A DNA stretch of 19,150 bases from UMGS1124 sp964417835. GTDB taxonomy: Bacteria > Bacillota_I > Bacilli_A > RF39 > UBA660. Below, piece after piece: positions 13,213-19,150 of this stretch; the stretch's first letter is position 1, and the number at the start of each line of letters is the position of its first letter. The notes below the pieces were generated by a model, which worked only from the letters and a program-made list of their open reading frames with translations, did not search any database and had not been told where the DNA came from. Location of the stretch: the NCBI GenBank assembly GCA_964417835.1, contig CAYQJD010000017.1, positions 1-19,150 of the forward strand. The letters are read 5' to 3'. Made by a program: the position numbers and the translations under genes.

Positions 13213-14962
13213 AATAAAAATAATGAGCGAAAATCTTGCTAATAAGATTGCTGCAGGAGAAGTAATTGAGCGAGTTTCAAGTGTAGTAAAAGAACTTGTT
13301 GAAAATAGTATTGATGCAAATTCTAAATGTATAAAAATTGAACTAGTGGATAGTGGAATAAAAAAAATAATTGTAATAGATGATGGTTGTGGTATGGAAA
13401 GAGAAGATGCTAAACTTTCTTTTTCTAGGCATGCTACTAGCAAATTATTAAAAGATGATGATTTATTTTTTATAAATACATTAGGATTTAGAGGAGAAGC
13501 TTTGCCAAGTATTGCAAGTGTTTCTAAAGTTAGATTAAAAACTAGTACTGGTGGAATTGGAACTGAAATTATAATTCATGGTGGGAAACTTATTAGTGTA
13601 AATGATTCTGATTCTAGAATTGGAACTGAGTTTATTGTAGAAGATTTGTTTTATAATACTCCAGCAAGATTAAAATATTTAAAAAGTGAAGCAACAGAGT
13701 TATCAAATATAGTAATGTATATAGAAAAATTAGCTTTAGCGCATTCTGAAATAAAATTCACTTTAATTAATAACGATAAAATAATTGTAAATACTAGTGG
13801 AAGTAATAATTTATTAAAAACAATACATGAAATATATGGATATATTGTTAGTAGCAATATGATAAGTTTAAAAGCTTCAAGTGAAGATTATGATATTATT
13901 GGATATATTTGTAAACCTAGTGTATTAAAATCTAATAGAAATCATTTAACTACTATAGTTAACGGTAGAGTAGTTAAAAATATAGAATTAAACAAAGCAA
14001 TTAATGATGGCTATTATACATATAAACCTGATATAAAATATCCAATTGTAATATTATTAATAAATACAGACCCTACTATAATAGATGTAAATATACATCC
14101 TACAAAACAAGATATAAAATTTTCTAAACAAAATGAATTAAATGAAATAATAACTAATACTATAAAAGATCTTTTATATAAATCTTTACTTATACCTAAA
14201 GTAGAAGTAAAAGAAGTAAAAAAAGATTTTGAAATAAAAATGCCCGAAGTAAGTGAATATGTTGTAAATAATAATATTACTTCTTTAAACGATGAACAAG
14301 TTAAATTTGATTTTAAAAAAGTAGTAAAAGCAGTTGAAACAAATAAAACTTTAGAAAATGAAAAAAATATTGAAATAAAAAAGTTAGAATTATATCCAGT
14401 TGGATTAGTAATGGGAACATATATTATTGCTGAAAATGATTCAAATATGTATTTGATTGATCAACATGCTGCACAAGAAAGAATTAATTATGAACGTATT
14501 TTAAAAGGGTTAAAAGAAGAAAAAGTCAATATAATTGATTTATTAATACCTATAACAATAGAACTTACTGGATCAGATTATTTAAAGCTAAATGAAAGGA
14601 AAGATATTTTAATTAATATGGGTTTTGATATTCAAGAATTTGGTTTAAACACTATTATTATTAAAGCACACCCTACATGGTTAATAGAAGGCTATGAAAA
14701 AGAAAGCATAGAAAAACTTGTAGACTTAACTATAAATGATTATAATATTGATAGAGTAAAATTTAATGATAGTATTGCAAAAACTCTTGCTTGTAAAATG
14801 AGTGTTAAAGGAAATACTAGAATTAATGAAGAACAGATGAATTCTTTACTTGATGATTTAGTACTATGTGATAATCCATATAATTGCCCTCATGGAAGAC
14901 CAACTATAATAACTTTTACAAAATATGAATTAGAAAAAATGTTTAAAAGAGTCATGAATTAG
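13205..14962 (+). CDS. mutL: DNA mismatch repair protein MutL with endonuclease motif
   Basis: Links mismatch recognition by MutS to strand removal; in bacteria without MutH it nicks the new strand itself. The GHKL ATPase N-terminus shows ELVENSIDA (30-38), DDGCGM (59-64), RHATSKL and GFRGEAL (94-100). The C-terminal dimerisation and nuclease part shows DQHAAQERINYE (419-430), the metal-binding endonuclease motif, the ACK motif (LACKMSVKG) and CPHGRP (561-566). The 585 residues are a little below the usual ~620. The ATG at 13205 is chosen for the GGGGAA site five bases upstream and the 8-base overlap with yqeH; an in-frame ATG at 13187 lies inside yqeH. mutS, which usually precedes mutL, is not in this window. 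Confidence 0.96.
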   Translation: MSKIKIMSENLANKIAAGEVIERVSSVVKELVENSIDANSKCIKIELVDSGIKKIIVIDDGCGMEREDAKLSFSRHATSKLLKDDDLFFINTLGFRGEALPSIASVSKVRLKTSTGGIGTEIIIHGGKLISVNDSDSRIGTEFIVEDLFYNTPARLKYLKSEATELSNIVMYIEKLALAHSEIKFTLINNDKIIVNTSGSNNLLKTIHEIYGYIVSSNMISLKASSEDYDIIGYICKPSVLKSNRNHLTTIVNGRVVKNIELNKAINDGYYTYKPDIKYPIVILLINTDPTIIDVNIHPTKQDIKFSKQNELNEIITNTIKDLLYKSLLIPKVEVKEVKKDFEIKMPEVSEYVVNNNITSLNDEQVKFDFKKVVKAVETNKTLENEKNIEIKKLELYPVGLVMGTYIIAENDSNMYLIDQHAAQERINYERILKGLKEEKVNIIDLLIPITIELTGSDYLKLNERKDILINMGFDIQEFGLNTIIIKAHPTWLIEGYEKESIEKLVDLTINDYNIDRVKFNDSIAKTLACKMSVKGNTRINEEQMNSLLDDLVLCDNPYNCPHGRPTIITFTKYELEKMFKRVMN

Positions 14963-14974
14963 AAAGGAATTTTT

Positions 14975-15085
14975 ATGAAAAATATATTAGAAAATAATAA
15001 ATCGTTTTATTTTATAGTATCAATGTTTATTATAATACCAATTATTATTGGATTATCTTATGCATTAGTTACTATATTTGGATAA
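14975..15085 (+). CDS. Small single-span membrane peptide, 36 residues
   Basis: A short gene 12 bases after mutL with a good ribosome site, AGAAAGGA (14961-14968), overlapping the mutL stop, spaced six bases from the ATG. The peptide begins MKNILENNKSFYF and continues as one hydrophobic helix with IIIPIIIGLSYALVTIF, ending with Gly at the stop. No motif that I recognise. The well-placed ribosome site, coherent helix and position at the end of the yqeG-yqeH-mutL operon favour a real product over chance. A role in membrane stress or as a partner of a transporter would be guesswork. Confidence 0.55.
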   Translation: MKNILENNKSFYFIVSMFIIIPIIIGLSYALVTIFG

Positions 15086-15152
15086 TTAAGATTTCTTTAT
15101 TGAAAAAAATTAATATATGATAACTCTTAAAAAGAGTAAAGCTGATAATAGC

Positions 15153-15178
15153 AAAAGAATTGAAATATATTCTTTTTA
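15153..15178. terminator. Bidirectional terminator between mutL operon and the minus-strand flippase gene
   Basis: Stem AAAAGAAT / ATTCTTTT, eight pairs, eight-base loop. It ends in T-rich sequence on both strands and sits between convergent genes, overlapping the stop codon of the minus-strand gene. A second hairpin, ACTCTT-AAA-AAGAGT, lies at 15122-15136 without a T-run. Confidence 0.6.
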
Positions 15179-16459
15179 TTTTAATATTTTTAGTATTTTT
15201 TTTGAATTTAAGTATATTATTAAAAATATATTTATTATTTCTGAAATTAGTAAACCATATAATCCTATATGTAATAAACTAAATATAAATAATGTTAACA
15301 TTTTTATTATTGTTGTAATTATAGTAACTGTCATAGTATATTTAGCATAATTTAATGCCTGTAAAGTACTTGCAAGAGGGCCTTCTAAATATAAAAATAC
15401 AAAAAATGGAGCTAGAAATTTTATATATTCAATACCACTAGTTGTATCAAATATAAGTAATAATAGTTTTTCTGTGAAAATATATACGATTGTATTTGAT
15501 AATAATCCAATAATAAATGATATAGATAGTGATTGAATTAATCTTCTTTTTATTAATTTTTTATTGCTACTATATTTTGATATTTCGGGTACTAAAGAAG
15601 TATTTAAAGCCATTACAAAGAATGAAGGTATTGTTAGTAATGCTAAAACATAAGCATTATAGGTACCATATTCATTTAGTATATATTGGTTGGAATATCC
15701 TACTAAGGAAAGAGCAAAAGTTAATATTATTGGTTCAAAAAAATAACCAATATTTCCAATTATTCTACTAGAAGTTGTAGGTATAGCAATACCCATTATT
15801 TCTTTTACTATACTTATATCTGGTTTTAAATCTTCTTTTTTTATTATAAAATTACGTGGAGCAAACATTAGGAATACTATAATTGAGATAATTTCTGATA
15901 TTATATTAAGTAATATGTATATGGATACTGTTACTATTGTTCCGTATTTTAAAACTTTTGGTAAAATTATTAGTATTATTAATAATCTTGCTATTTGTTC
16001 TATTATGTTTGATAAAGTGTGTGGGAACATTTTTTGCTTTCCAAAAAAGTATCCTCTTATTATACTTGATAAAGATATAAATGGTAAGACAAAGGCTATA
16101 GATATTATAGGGTAATAAGCATCCTTATTTTTTAATAAAGTATTCGATATAAAAGGCGCAACTAAAAATATAGCACATATTAATAAAATATTTATAATTA
16201 AAGATATTGGTATTATAGAAAATAATACTTTTTTGCTACTTTTTTTATTGGAAGCTATTATGTTTGATATAGCAAGAGGTAATCCTAATTGTGCTAAAGT
16301 AATTAGTAAGGAATATGTTGGCATTATAATACTATAAAGATTTATATCATTTTGGGAAACTGTTCTAGTAAAGAATATTTTTATTATAAAACCTAATAGT
16401 TTTGTTAATAGTGAACCTATCATAAGTATTAATGTTGATTTAAAAAATTTATTTTTCAT
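15176..16459 (-). CDS. SpoVB/MurJ-like MOP-superfamily polysaccharide or lipid II flippase
   Basis: Integral membrane protein of 427 residues, almost entirely hydrophobic helices (about 12). The N-terminus STLILMIGSLLTKLLGFIIKIFFTR and the segment RGYFFGKQKMFPHTLSNIIEQIARL match the oligosaccharide/lipid exporter family that holds SpoVB, YtgP and MurJ. These move undecaprenyl-linked sugars across the membrane for peptidoglycan or spore-cortex building. It is about 90-120 residues shorter than SpoVB (518) or YtgP (544) of Bacillus subtilis, so one or two terminal helices may be missing. No clear ribosome site precedes the start; the preceding bases are A/T only. It is divergent from the rpiB-like gene and convergent with the mutL operon. 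Whether it is the cell's main lipid II flippase cannot be told; no sporulation gene is nearby. Confidence 0.85.
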   Translation of the reverse strand: MKNKFFKSTLILMIGSLLTKLLGFIIKIFFTRTVSQNDINLYSIIMPTYSLLITLAQLGLPLAISNIIASNKKSSKKVLFSIIPISLIINILLICAIFLVAPFISNTLLKNKDAYYPIISIAFVLPFISLSSIIRGYFFGKQKMFPHTLSNIIEQIARLLIILIILPKVLKYGTIVTVSIYILLNIISEIISIIVFLMFAPRNFIIKKEDLKPDISIVKEIMGIAIPTTSSRIIGNIGYFFEPIILTFALSLVGYSNQYILNEYGTYNAYVLALLTIPSFFVMALNTSLVPEISKYSSNKKLIKRRLIQSLSISFIIGLLSNTIVYIFTEKLLLLIFDTTSGIEYIKFLAPFFVFLYLEGPLASTLQALNYAKYTMTVTIITTIIKMLTLFIFSLLHIGLYGLLISEIINIFLIIYLNSKKILKILK

Positions 16460-16493
16460 AATAAAATATATGTTTTAATTTATTATTTAAAAC

Positions 16494-16509
16494 TGTTATA
16501 ATATAAAAG
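16494..16509 (+). promoter_or_regulatory. Extended -10 promoter fused to ribosome site of the rpiB-like gene
   Basis: TGTTATAAT: TG-n plus perfect TATAAT (16497-16502), then six bases and GGTG (16509-16512). The -35 is poor, as is common with extended -10 elements. The predicted leader is only about ten bases. Confidence 0.65.
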
Positions 16510-16518
16510 GTGATAAAG

Positions 16519-17148
16519 ATGAAAATAGGATTGATTAATGAAAACAGCCAATGTTCTAAAAATGAAATAATTTTTGAGAGCTTAAAAAGAAGTGCTAAAG
16601 GTTGTGAAATTATTAACTTTGGTATGACAGAACAAGATAATACTTTAACATATGTTCAAGTTGGATTGTTGAGTGCAATACTTTTAAATACAAAATGTGT
16701 AGATTTTATAGTTACAGGCTGTGGAACAGGGTGTGGTGCTATGATGAGTTTAAATAGTTTCCCAAATATAACTTGTGGTTTAGTAGAAAATTCTTTAGAT
16801 GCTTATTTATTTAGTCAAATTAATGCAGGAAATGCTATTAGTATTCCATTTGCTAAAGGCTTTGGTTGGGGTAGTGAGTTAAATTTGGATTATATATTTG
16901 AAAAATTGTTTTCTCAACAATTTGGAGGCGGGTATCCAAAAGAAAGAAAAGAAAGTGAAACTGCAAACAGACTTAAACTAGATGAGATAAAAAGGATAAC
17001 ACATAAAGATTTGTTAACAATACTTAAAGAAATTGATCAAGATTTTTTGCATTCTACAATTAATAGACCACAGTTTATTAACTATTTTTTTGATAACTGT
17101 AAAGACCCTGAAATTTACTCTTATATAAAAAATATACTAAAAAAGTGA
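16519..17148 (+). CDS. RpiB/LacA/LacB family sugar-phosphate isomerase, long form
   Basis: Soluble enzyme of the ribose-5-phosphate isomerase B / galactose-6-phosphate isomerase family, which interconverts aldose and ketose phosphates. The N-terminal ~150 residues hold the family core: GCGTGCG (67-73), with Cys68 at the position of the catalytic Cys in CGTG, then the segments FPNITCGLVE and INAGNAISIPFAKGFGWG, which line the active site. It is 209 residues, longer than classical RpiB (about 150), with a charged C-terminal extension after GGGYPKERKE that I do not recognise. This long subtype is known in Clostridia and Bacilli; its true substrate is unclear, so I give no symbol. The ATG at 16519 is chosen for AAAGGTGAT just upstream; a GTG at 16510 would lie on the ribosome site itself. 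Confidence 0.85.
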   Translation: MKIGLINENSQCSKNEIIFESLKRSAKGCEIINFGMTEQDNTLTYVQVGLLSAILLNTKCVDFIVTGCGTGCGAMMSLNSFPNITCGLVENSLDAYLFSQINAGNAISIPFAKGFGWGSELNLDYIFEKLFSQQFGGGYPKERKESETANRLKLDEIKRITHKDLLTILKEIDQDFLHSTINRPQFINYFFDNCKDPEIYSYIKNILKK

Positions 17149-17166
17149 AAAACTTTATTATATCTC

Positions 17167-17195
17167 TTGCAAAATAAAAAAATATTTGTTACTCT
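17167..17195 (+). promoter_or_regulatory. Promoter of the HU gene
   Basis: -35 TTGCAA (17167-17172), spacer 17, extended -10 TGT-TACTCT (-10 at 17190-17195). Confidence 0.65.
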
Positions 17196-17202
17196 TTATA
17201 TG

Positions 17203-17217
17203 TAGGGTAAAGCCCTA
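17203..17217 (+). promoter_or_regulatory. Small hairpin in the HU leader
   Basis: TAGGG-TAAAG-CCCTA, five pairs with three G-C, lies at the predicted 5' end of the HU transcript, about 15 bases before the GGGAGG ribosome site. It might stabilise the mRNA 5' end; function is inference. Confidence 0.45.
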
Positions 17218-17245
17218 GATGACTATAAAAATGGGAGGGAATTAT

Positions 17246-17521
17246 ATGTCAAAAAATGAATTAGTAGAATTTATAGCTGAAACTGCTGGATTAACAAAAG
17301 CAGATTCTCAAAGAGCATTAGACGCTACTTTAAAAGGAATAGAAAAAGGTTTAATTGAAGAAGGAAAAGTTACTTTGGTTGGATTTGGTGTATTTAGTAA
17401 TAAAACTAGAGCTGAAAGAAACGGAGTTAATCCTTTAAATAAAGAACCTATTGTTATTCCTGCAAAAAATGTTGTTTCATTTAAAGCTGGAAGTAAATTA
17501 AAAGCTGCTGTAAATGAATAA
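17246..17521 (+). CDS. hup: HU family DNA-binding protein
   Basis: Small basic histone-like protein that bends and compacts DNA as a dimer. The 91 residues are the standard length. The N-terminal helices (MSKNELVEFIAETAGL...RALDATLKGI) are followed by the VTLVGFGVFSNKTRAERNGVNPL signature leading into the DNA-binding arm, and by IPAKNVVSFKAGSKLK at the C-terminus. The ATG at 17246 has an excellent GGGAGG site seven bases upstream; an in-frame ATG at 17219 lies in the leader hairpin region and is rejected. It is monocistronic: own promoter, strong terminator immediately after. High expression would be expected. Confidence 0.96.
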   Translation: MSKNELVEFIAETAGLTKADSQRALDATLKGIEKGLIEEGKVTLVGFGVFSNKTRAERNGVNPLNKEPIVIPAKNVVSFKAGSKLKAAVNE

Positions 17522-17526
17522 AAATG

Positions 17527-17558
17527 AAAAGTGAAATAATTTATTTCACTTTTTGTTT
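17527..17558 (+). terminator. Intrinsic terminator of the HU gene
   Basis: Perfect 12-bp stem AAAAGTGAAATA / TATTTCACTTTT with a three-base loop, then TGTTT. Five bases after the stop codon. Confidence 0.9.
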
Positions 17559-17578
17559 ACATTTTTTTATTTATAAGA

Positions 17579-17607
17579 TTGATAATATTAGATTTGTATA
17601 ATATAAT
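17579..17607 (+). promoter_or_regulatory. Promoter of the membrane-anchored repeat protein
   Basis: -35 TTGATA (17579-17584), spacer 17, -10 TATAAT (17602-17607). Further TATAAT matches overlap at 17597 and 17613; the last is five bases before AGGTGG. Confidence 0.7.
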
Positions 17608-17635
17608 ATTAATATAATAAAGAGGTGGCTAGATT

Positions 17636-18553
17636 ATGAGCAATATATTAAGTTTTTTGGATAAGCTGTATGGAGATACAGATGCGTTAACTACAGTATA
17701 TATAGTTGGAGCTGTTTTATTATTTATATTTATGGTTCTTTTAATTTTTAGTCTAAGAAAGCCTAGCGAATCAAAAAAGAATAAAAAAGAAATAATTGAA
17801 GAACCTAATATAGAAAATAAAAGTATCAATGAAAATATAATTGAAAATAAGTCAGAAGATAATAAACTAAATGATATACCAATTAATAAAATTGAAGAAA
17901 ATAAAGATAAAGAAATTAAAGAAGAAATTTCGCAAAATATTGAAAATAATGAAAAAAGTGAAAAAAGTGAAAAAAGTGAAAAAAGCGAAAACAAAACATT
18001 AGAGACTGCATTAAATAAAATAGAAATTCCCCCTGTTATAGAAACTTCAATAGAAAACCCAAAACCAGAAGTGATTTCAGCTGATATACCAAATGTAGAT
18101 GAGTATGTAGAAAATGTTGTTAAAAAAGTTCACGAGAAAAATGAACAATTTAGTTCAGTATTTGTTGGAGATAATACTAGTACTATAAAATTGGATAAAG
18201 TTTTAGATAATTTGAATGTTGATGAAGATATAAAAAATGAAATAATTCCAGAAAAGCAAGATGAAACTGAGAATAAAGAGAATGTTAATGAGATTGATCA
18301 AAAGCCTTTAAATAGTGTAGAAGAACCTAATATAGAAGATGATCAAGAAAAGAATAATCTAAAAAATCTTGAACCTGCAAAAAAAGATGCAATTAATTTA
18401 GACAAATTAAAAGAAGAATTAGATAAAAAGAAGAGGGAAACAACTTTAAAACAAGAAGAGTTAAAGTCGAAGTTAGATAGTTTGAAAGAAATAAATAAAA
18501 ACAAAGAAAGATTAAAAGCAGAAGATTTGTTAAGTAAATTAAATGAAAAATAG
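17636..18553 (+). CDS. Membrane-anchored, highly charged low-complexity protein of unknown function
   Basis: 305 residues; I do not recognise a family. A short N-terminal segment (MSNILSFLDKLYGDTD) precedes one membrane helix at about 21-41 (VYIVGAVLLFIFMVLLIFSL). A basic stretch, RKPSESKKNKK, comes right after it and predicts N-out, C-in topology by the positive-inside rule. The long cytoplasmic part is rich in Glu, Lys and Asn and likely disordered. It contains four tandem KSE repeats (encoded 17951-17986), a slightly more ordered middle (about 150-200: VDEYVENVVKKVHEK, then SSVFVGDNTSTIKLDKVL) and a C-terminal coiled coil from about 245. The build resembles single-span cytoplasmic scaffolds in general (EzrA- or ZipA-like layout), without sequence evidence. 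AGGTGG defines the start. Own promoter; no clear terminator after it. Confidence 0.8.
   Translation: MSNILSFLDKLYGDTDALTTVYIVGAVLLFIFMVLLIFSLRKPSESKKNKKEIIEEPNIENKSINENIIENKSEDNKLNDIPINKIEENKDKEIKEEISQNIENNEKSEKSEKSEKSENKTLETALNKIEIPPVIETSIENPKPEVISADIPNVDEYVENVVKKVHEKNEQFSSVFVGDNTSTIKLDKVLDNLNVDEDIKNEIIPEKQDETENKENVNEIDQKPLNSVEEPNIEDDQEKNNLKNLEPAKKDAINLDKLKEELDKKKRETTLKQEELKSKLDSLKEINKNKERLKAEDLLSKLNEK
17951..17986 (+). repeat. Four in-frame 9-base tandem repeats
   Basis: GAAAAAAGT three times, then GAAAAAAGC, encoding Glu-Lys-Ser four times. Because the unit is nine bases, slippage would change protein length without breaking the frame. Confidence 0.9.
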
Positions 18554-18636
18554 TGTTATTTACTTTCCAATCTTTTTTTATTAAATTTAATATTATTTAT
18601 AATTTATTTAAATCCTTTGAGTTAAAGATTTAGTTC

Positions 18637-18665
18637 TTGCATATAAATTTTTATTGTGGTACAAT
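18637..18665 (+). promoter_or_regulatory. Strong promoter of rplS
   Basis: -35 TTGCAT (18637-18642), spacer 17, extended -10 TGG-TACAAT (-10 at 18660-18665). Confidence 0.8.
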
Positions 18666-18671
18666 ACTATT

Positions 18672-18747
18672 GCTTTAGAAAAAGCGTAATCCGCTAAGTA
18701 ATACTTATGATTAGAAAAAATTTATATTAGAGAAAGGAAGGTTACTA
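18672..18747 (+). promoter_or_regulatory. Probable L19 autoregulatory leader of rplS
   Basis: The ~75-base leader before rplS contains a hairpin GCTTT-AGAA-AAAGC (18672-18685). A distant pairing AGTAA (18697-18701) with TTACT (18742-18746) would enclose the AGAAAGGAAGG ribosome site. Firmicutes rplS is known to carry a leader through which L19 can limit its own synthesis. I identify it by position and pairing potential only; the consensus was not checked. Confidence 0.45.
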
Positions 18748-19089
18748 ATGAATAGTTTGATTGAAAAAATTAATAAAGAACAAATTAGAACTGATATTCC
18801 TGAGTTTAGAGTTGGAGACACTGTTAAAGTTGGTGTTAGAATTAATGAAGGAAAAAAAGAGAGAATTCAATATTTTGAAGGAATAGTATTTAATATTTCT
18901 GGAGGTTCTGTATCTAAAACATTTACAGTTAGAAAAAAAATTGGAAGTGTTGGAGTAGAAAGAATATTCCCAGTAAATAGTCCAGATGTTGATAGTATAA
19001 CCGTTATTAAAAAAGGAAAAGTTAGACGTTCAAAATTAACATTCTTAAGAAATATGAAAAAAGAATATAAAACAAAAGAAAGAAATTAG
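18748..19089 (+). CDS. rplS: 50S ribosomal protein L19
   Basis: Structural protein of the large ribosomal subunit at the interface with the 30S subunit. The 113 residues are the usual length. The family pattern is present throughout: FRVGDTVKVGVRI near the start, RIQYFEGIVFNISGGSVSKTFTVRK in the middle, GVERIFPVNSPDVDSITVIKKGKVRRSKLTFLR at the end. The ATG follows AGAAAGGAAGG with about seven bases between. It has its own promoter and a leader that may bind L19. In many Firmicutes rplS follows rpsP-rimM-trmD; those genes are not upstream here, so it stands apart from that operon. The 61 bases after the stop show no gene or convincing terminator before the window ends. Confidence 0.97.
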   Translation: MNSLIEKINKEQIRTDIPEFRVGDTVKVGVRINEGKKERIQYFEGIVFNISGGSVSKTFTVRKKIGSVGVERIFPVNSPDVDSITVIKKGKVRRSKLTFLRNMKKEYKTKERN

Positions 19090-19150
19090 ACTACTTTATA
19101 AAATGAACCCTTTGTCAAGGACTAATAAAAAAAGAGAGAGATTAGGCAAT

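Noticed and set aside
15117..16115. Several hydrophobic plus-strand frames of 66-80 codons
   Set aside because: They lie opposite the SpoVB/MurJ-like gene, which has family motifs; they have no good ribosome sites.
17629..17994. Minus-strand frame with FSL repeats
   Set aside because: Shadow of the GAAAAAAGT tandem repeats and Glu/Lys-rich coding on the plus strand; no start signals.
1..19150. CRISPR array, tRNA or rRNA genes
   Set aside because: No spaced short repeats of array type and no cloverleaf or rRNA stretches were seen on either strand.

Overview
The window is very AT-rich chromosomal DNA from a low-GC Gram-positive bacterium. It is most like an uncultured gut Bacilli lineage near the Mollicutes/Erysipelotrichia (RF39-like). 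That placement is inference from three things: base composition, reduced protein lengths (SMC of 979 residues, short YqeH, short SpoVB/MurJ-type flippase), and the Firmicutes-style clusters rnc-smc and yqeG-yqeH. TGA works as a normal stop (rnc and smc end in it) and Trp is TGG, so the Mycoplasma/Spiroplasma code is not in use.

Layout. 1-573: 3' end of serS and its terminator. 660-3250: a metal-resistance operon of a CadC/SmtB-type repressor, a free-standing HMA domain and a Cd/Zn/Pb P1B-ATPase, with operator palindromes over the promoter. 3251-3541: a possible short gene remnant, then the rnc promoter. 3542-7132: rnc-smc, tightly coupled. 7169-8842: a type IV prepilin-like protein in the place where ftsY often sits. 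8895-9827: holA. 10008-11195: a second prepilin-like protein whose first 473 bases are identical to those of the first, followed by an unrelated C-terminal region. 11196-11732: mostly non-coding, with a decayed IS30-family transposase end. 11733-15085: yqeG-yqeH-mutL, joined by 8-base overlaps, plus a 36-residue membrane peptide. 15176-16459 (minus): a SpoVB/MurJ-family transporter. 16519-17148: an RpiB-family isomerase. 17246-17521: HU. 17636-18553: a membrane-anchored charged repeat protein of unknown function. 18748-19089: rplS behind a strong promoter and a probable L19 leader.

Most of the window is housekeeping: translation, ribosome assembly, chromosome organisation, replication and mismatch repair. 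The unusual part is the pair of prepilin-like genes flanking holA. They share a perfect 473-base N-terminal module that begins at the start codon and has its own codon style (nearly all Ile as ATA), fused to different Cys-containing C-terminal regions that end in a similar motif. This looks like a modular surface-protein family able to exchange exposed domains by recombination or gene conversion across a common pilin module. The essential holA gene between the direct repeats would penalise simple loop-out deletion. Export and assembly genes (prepilin peptidase, assembly ATPase) are not in the window.
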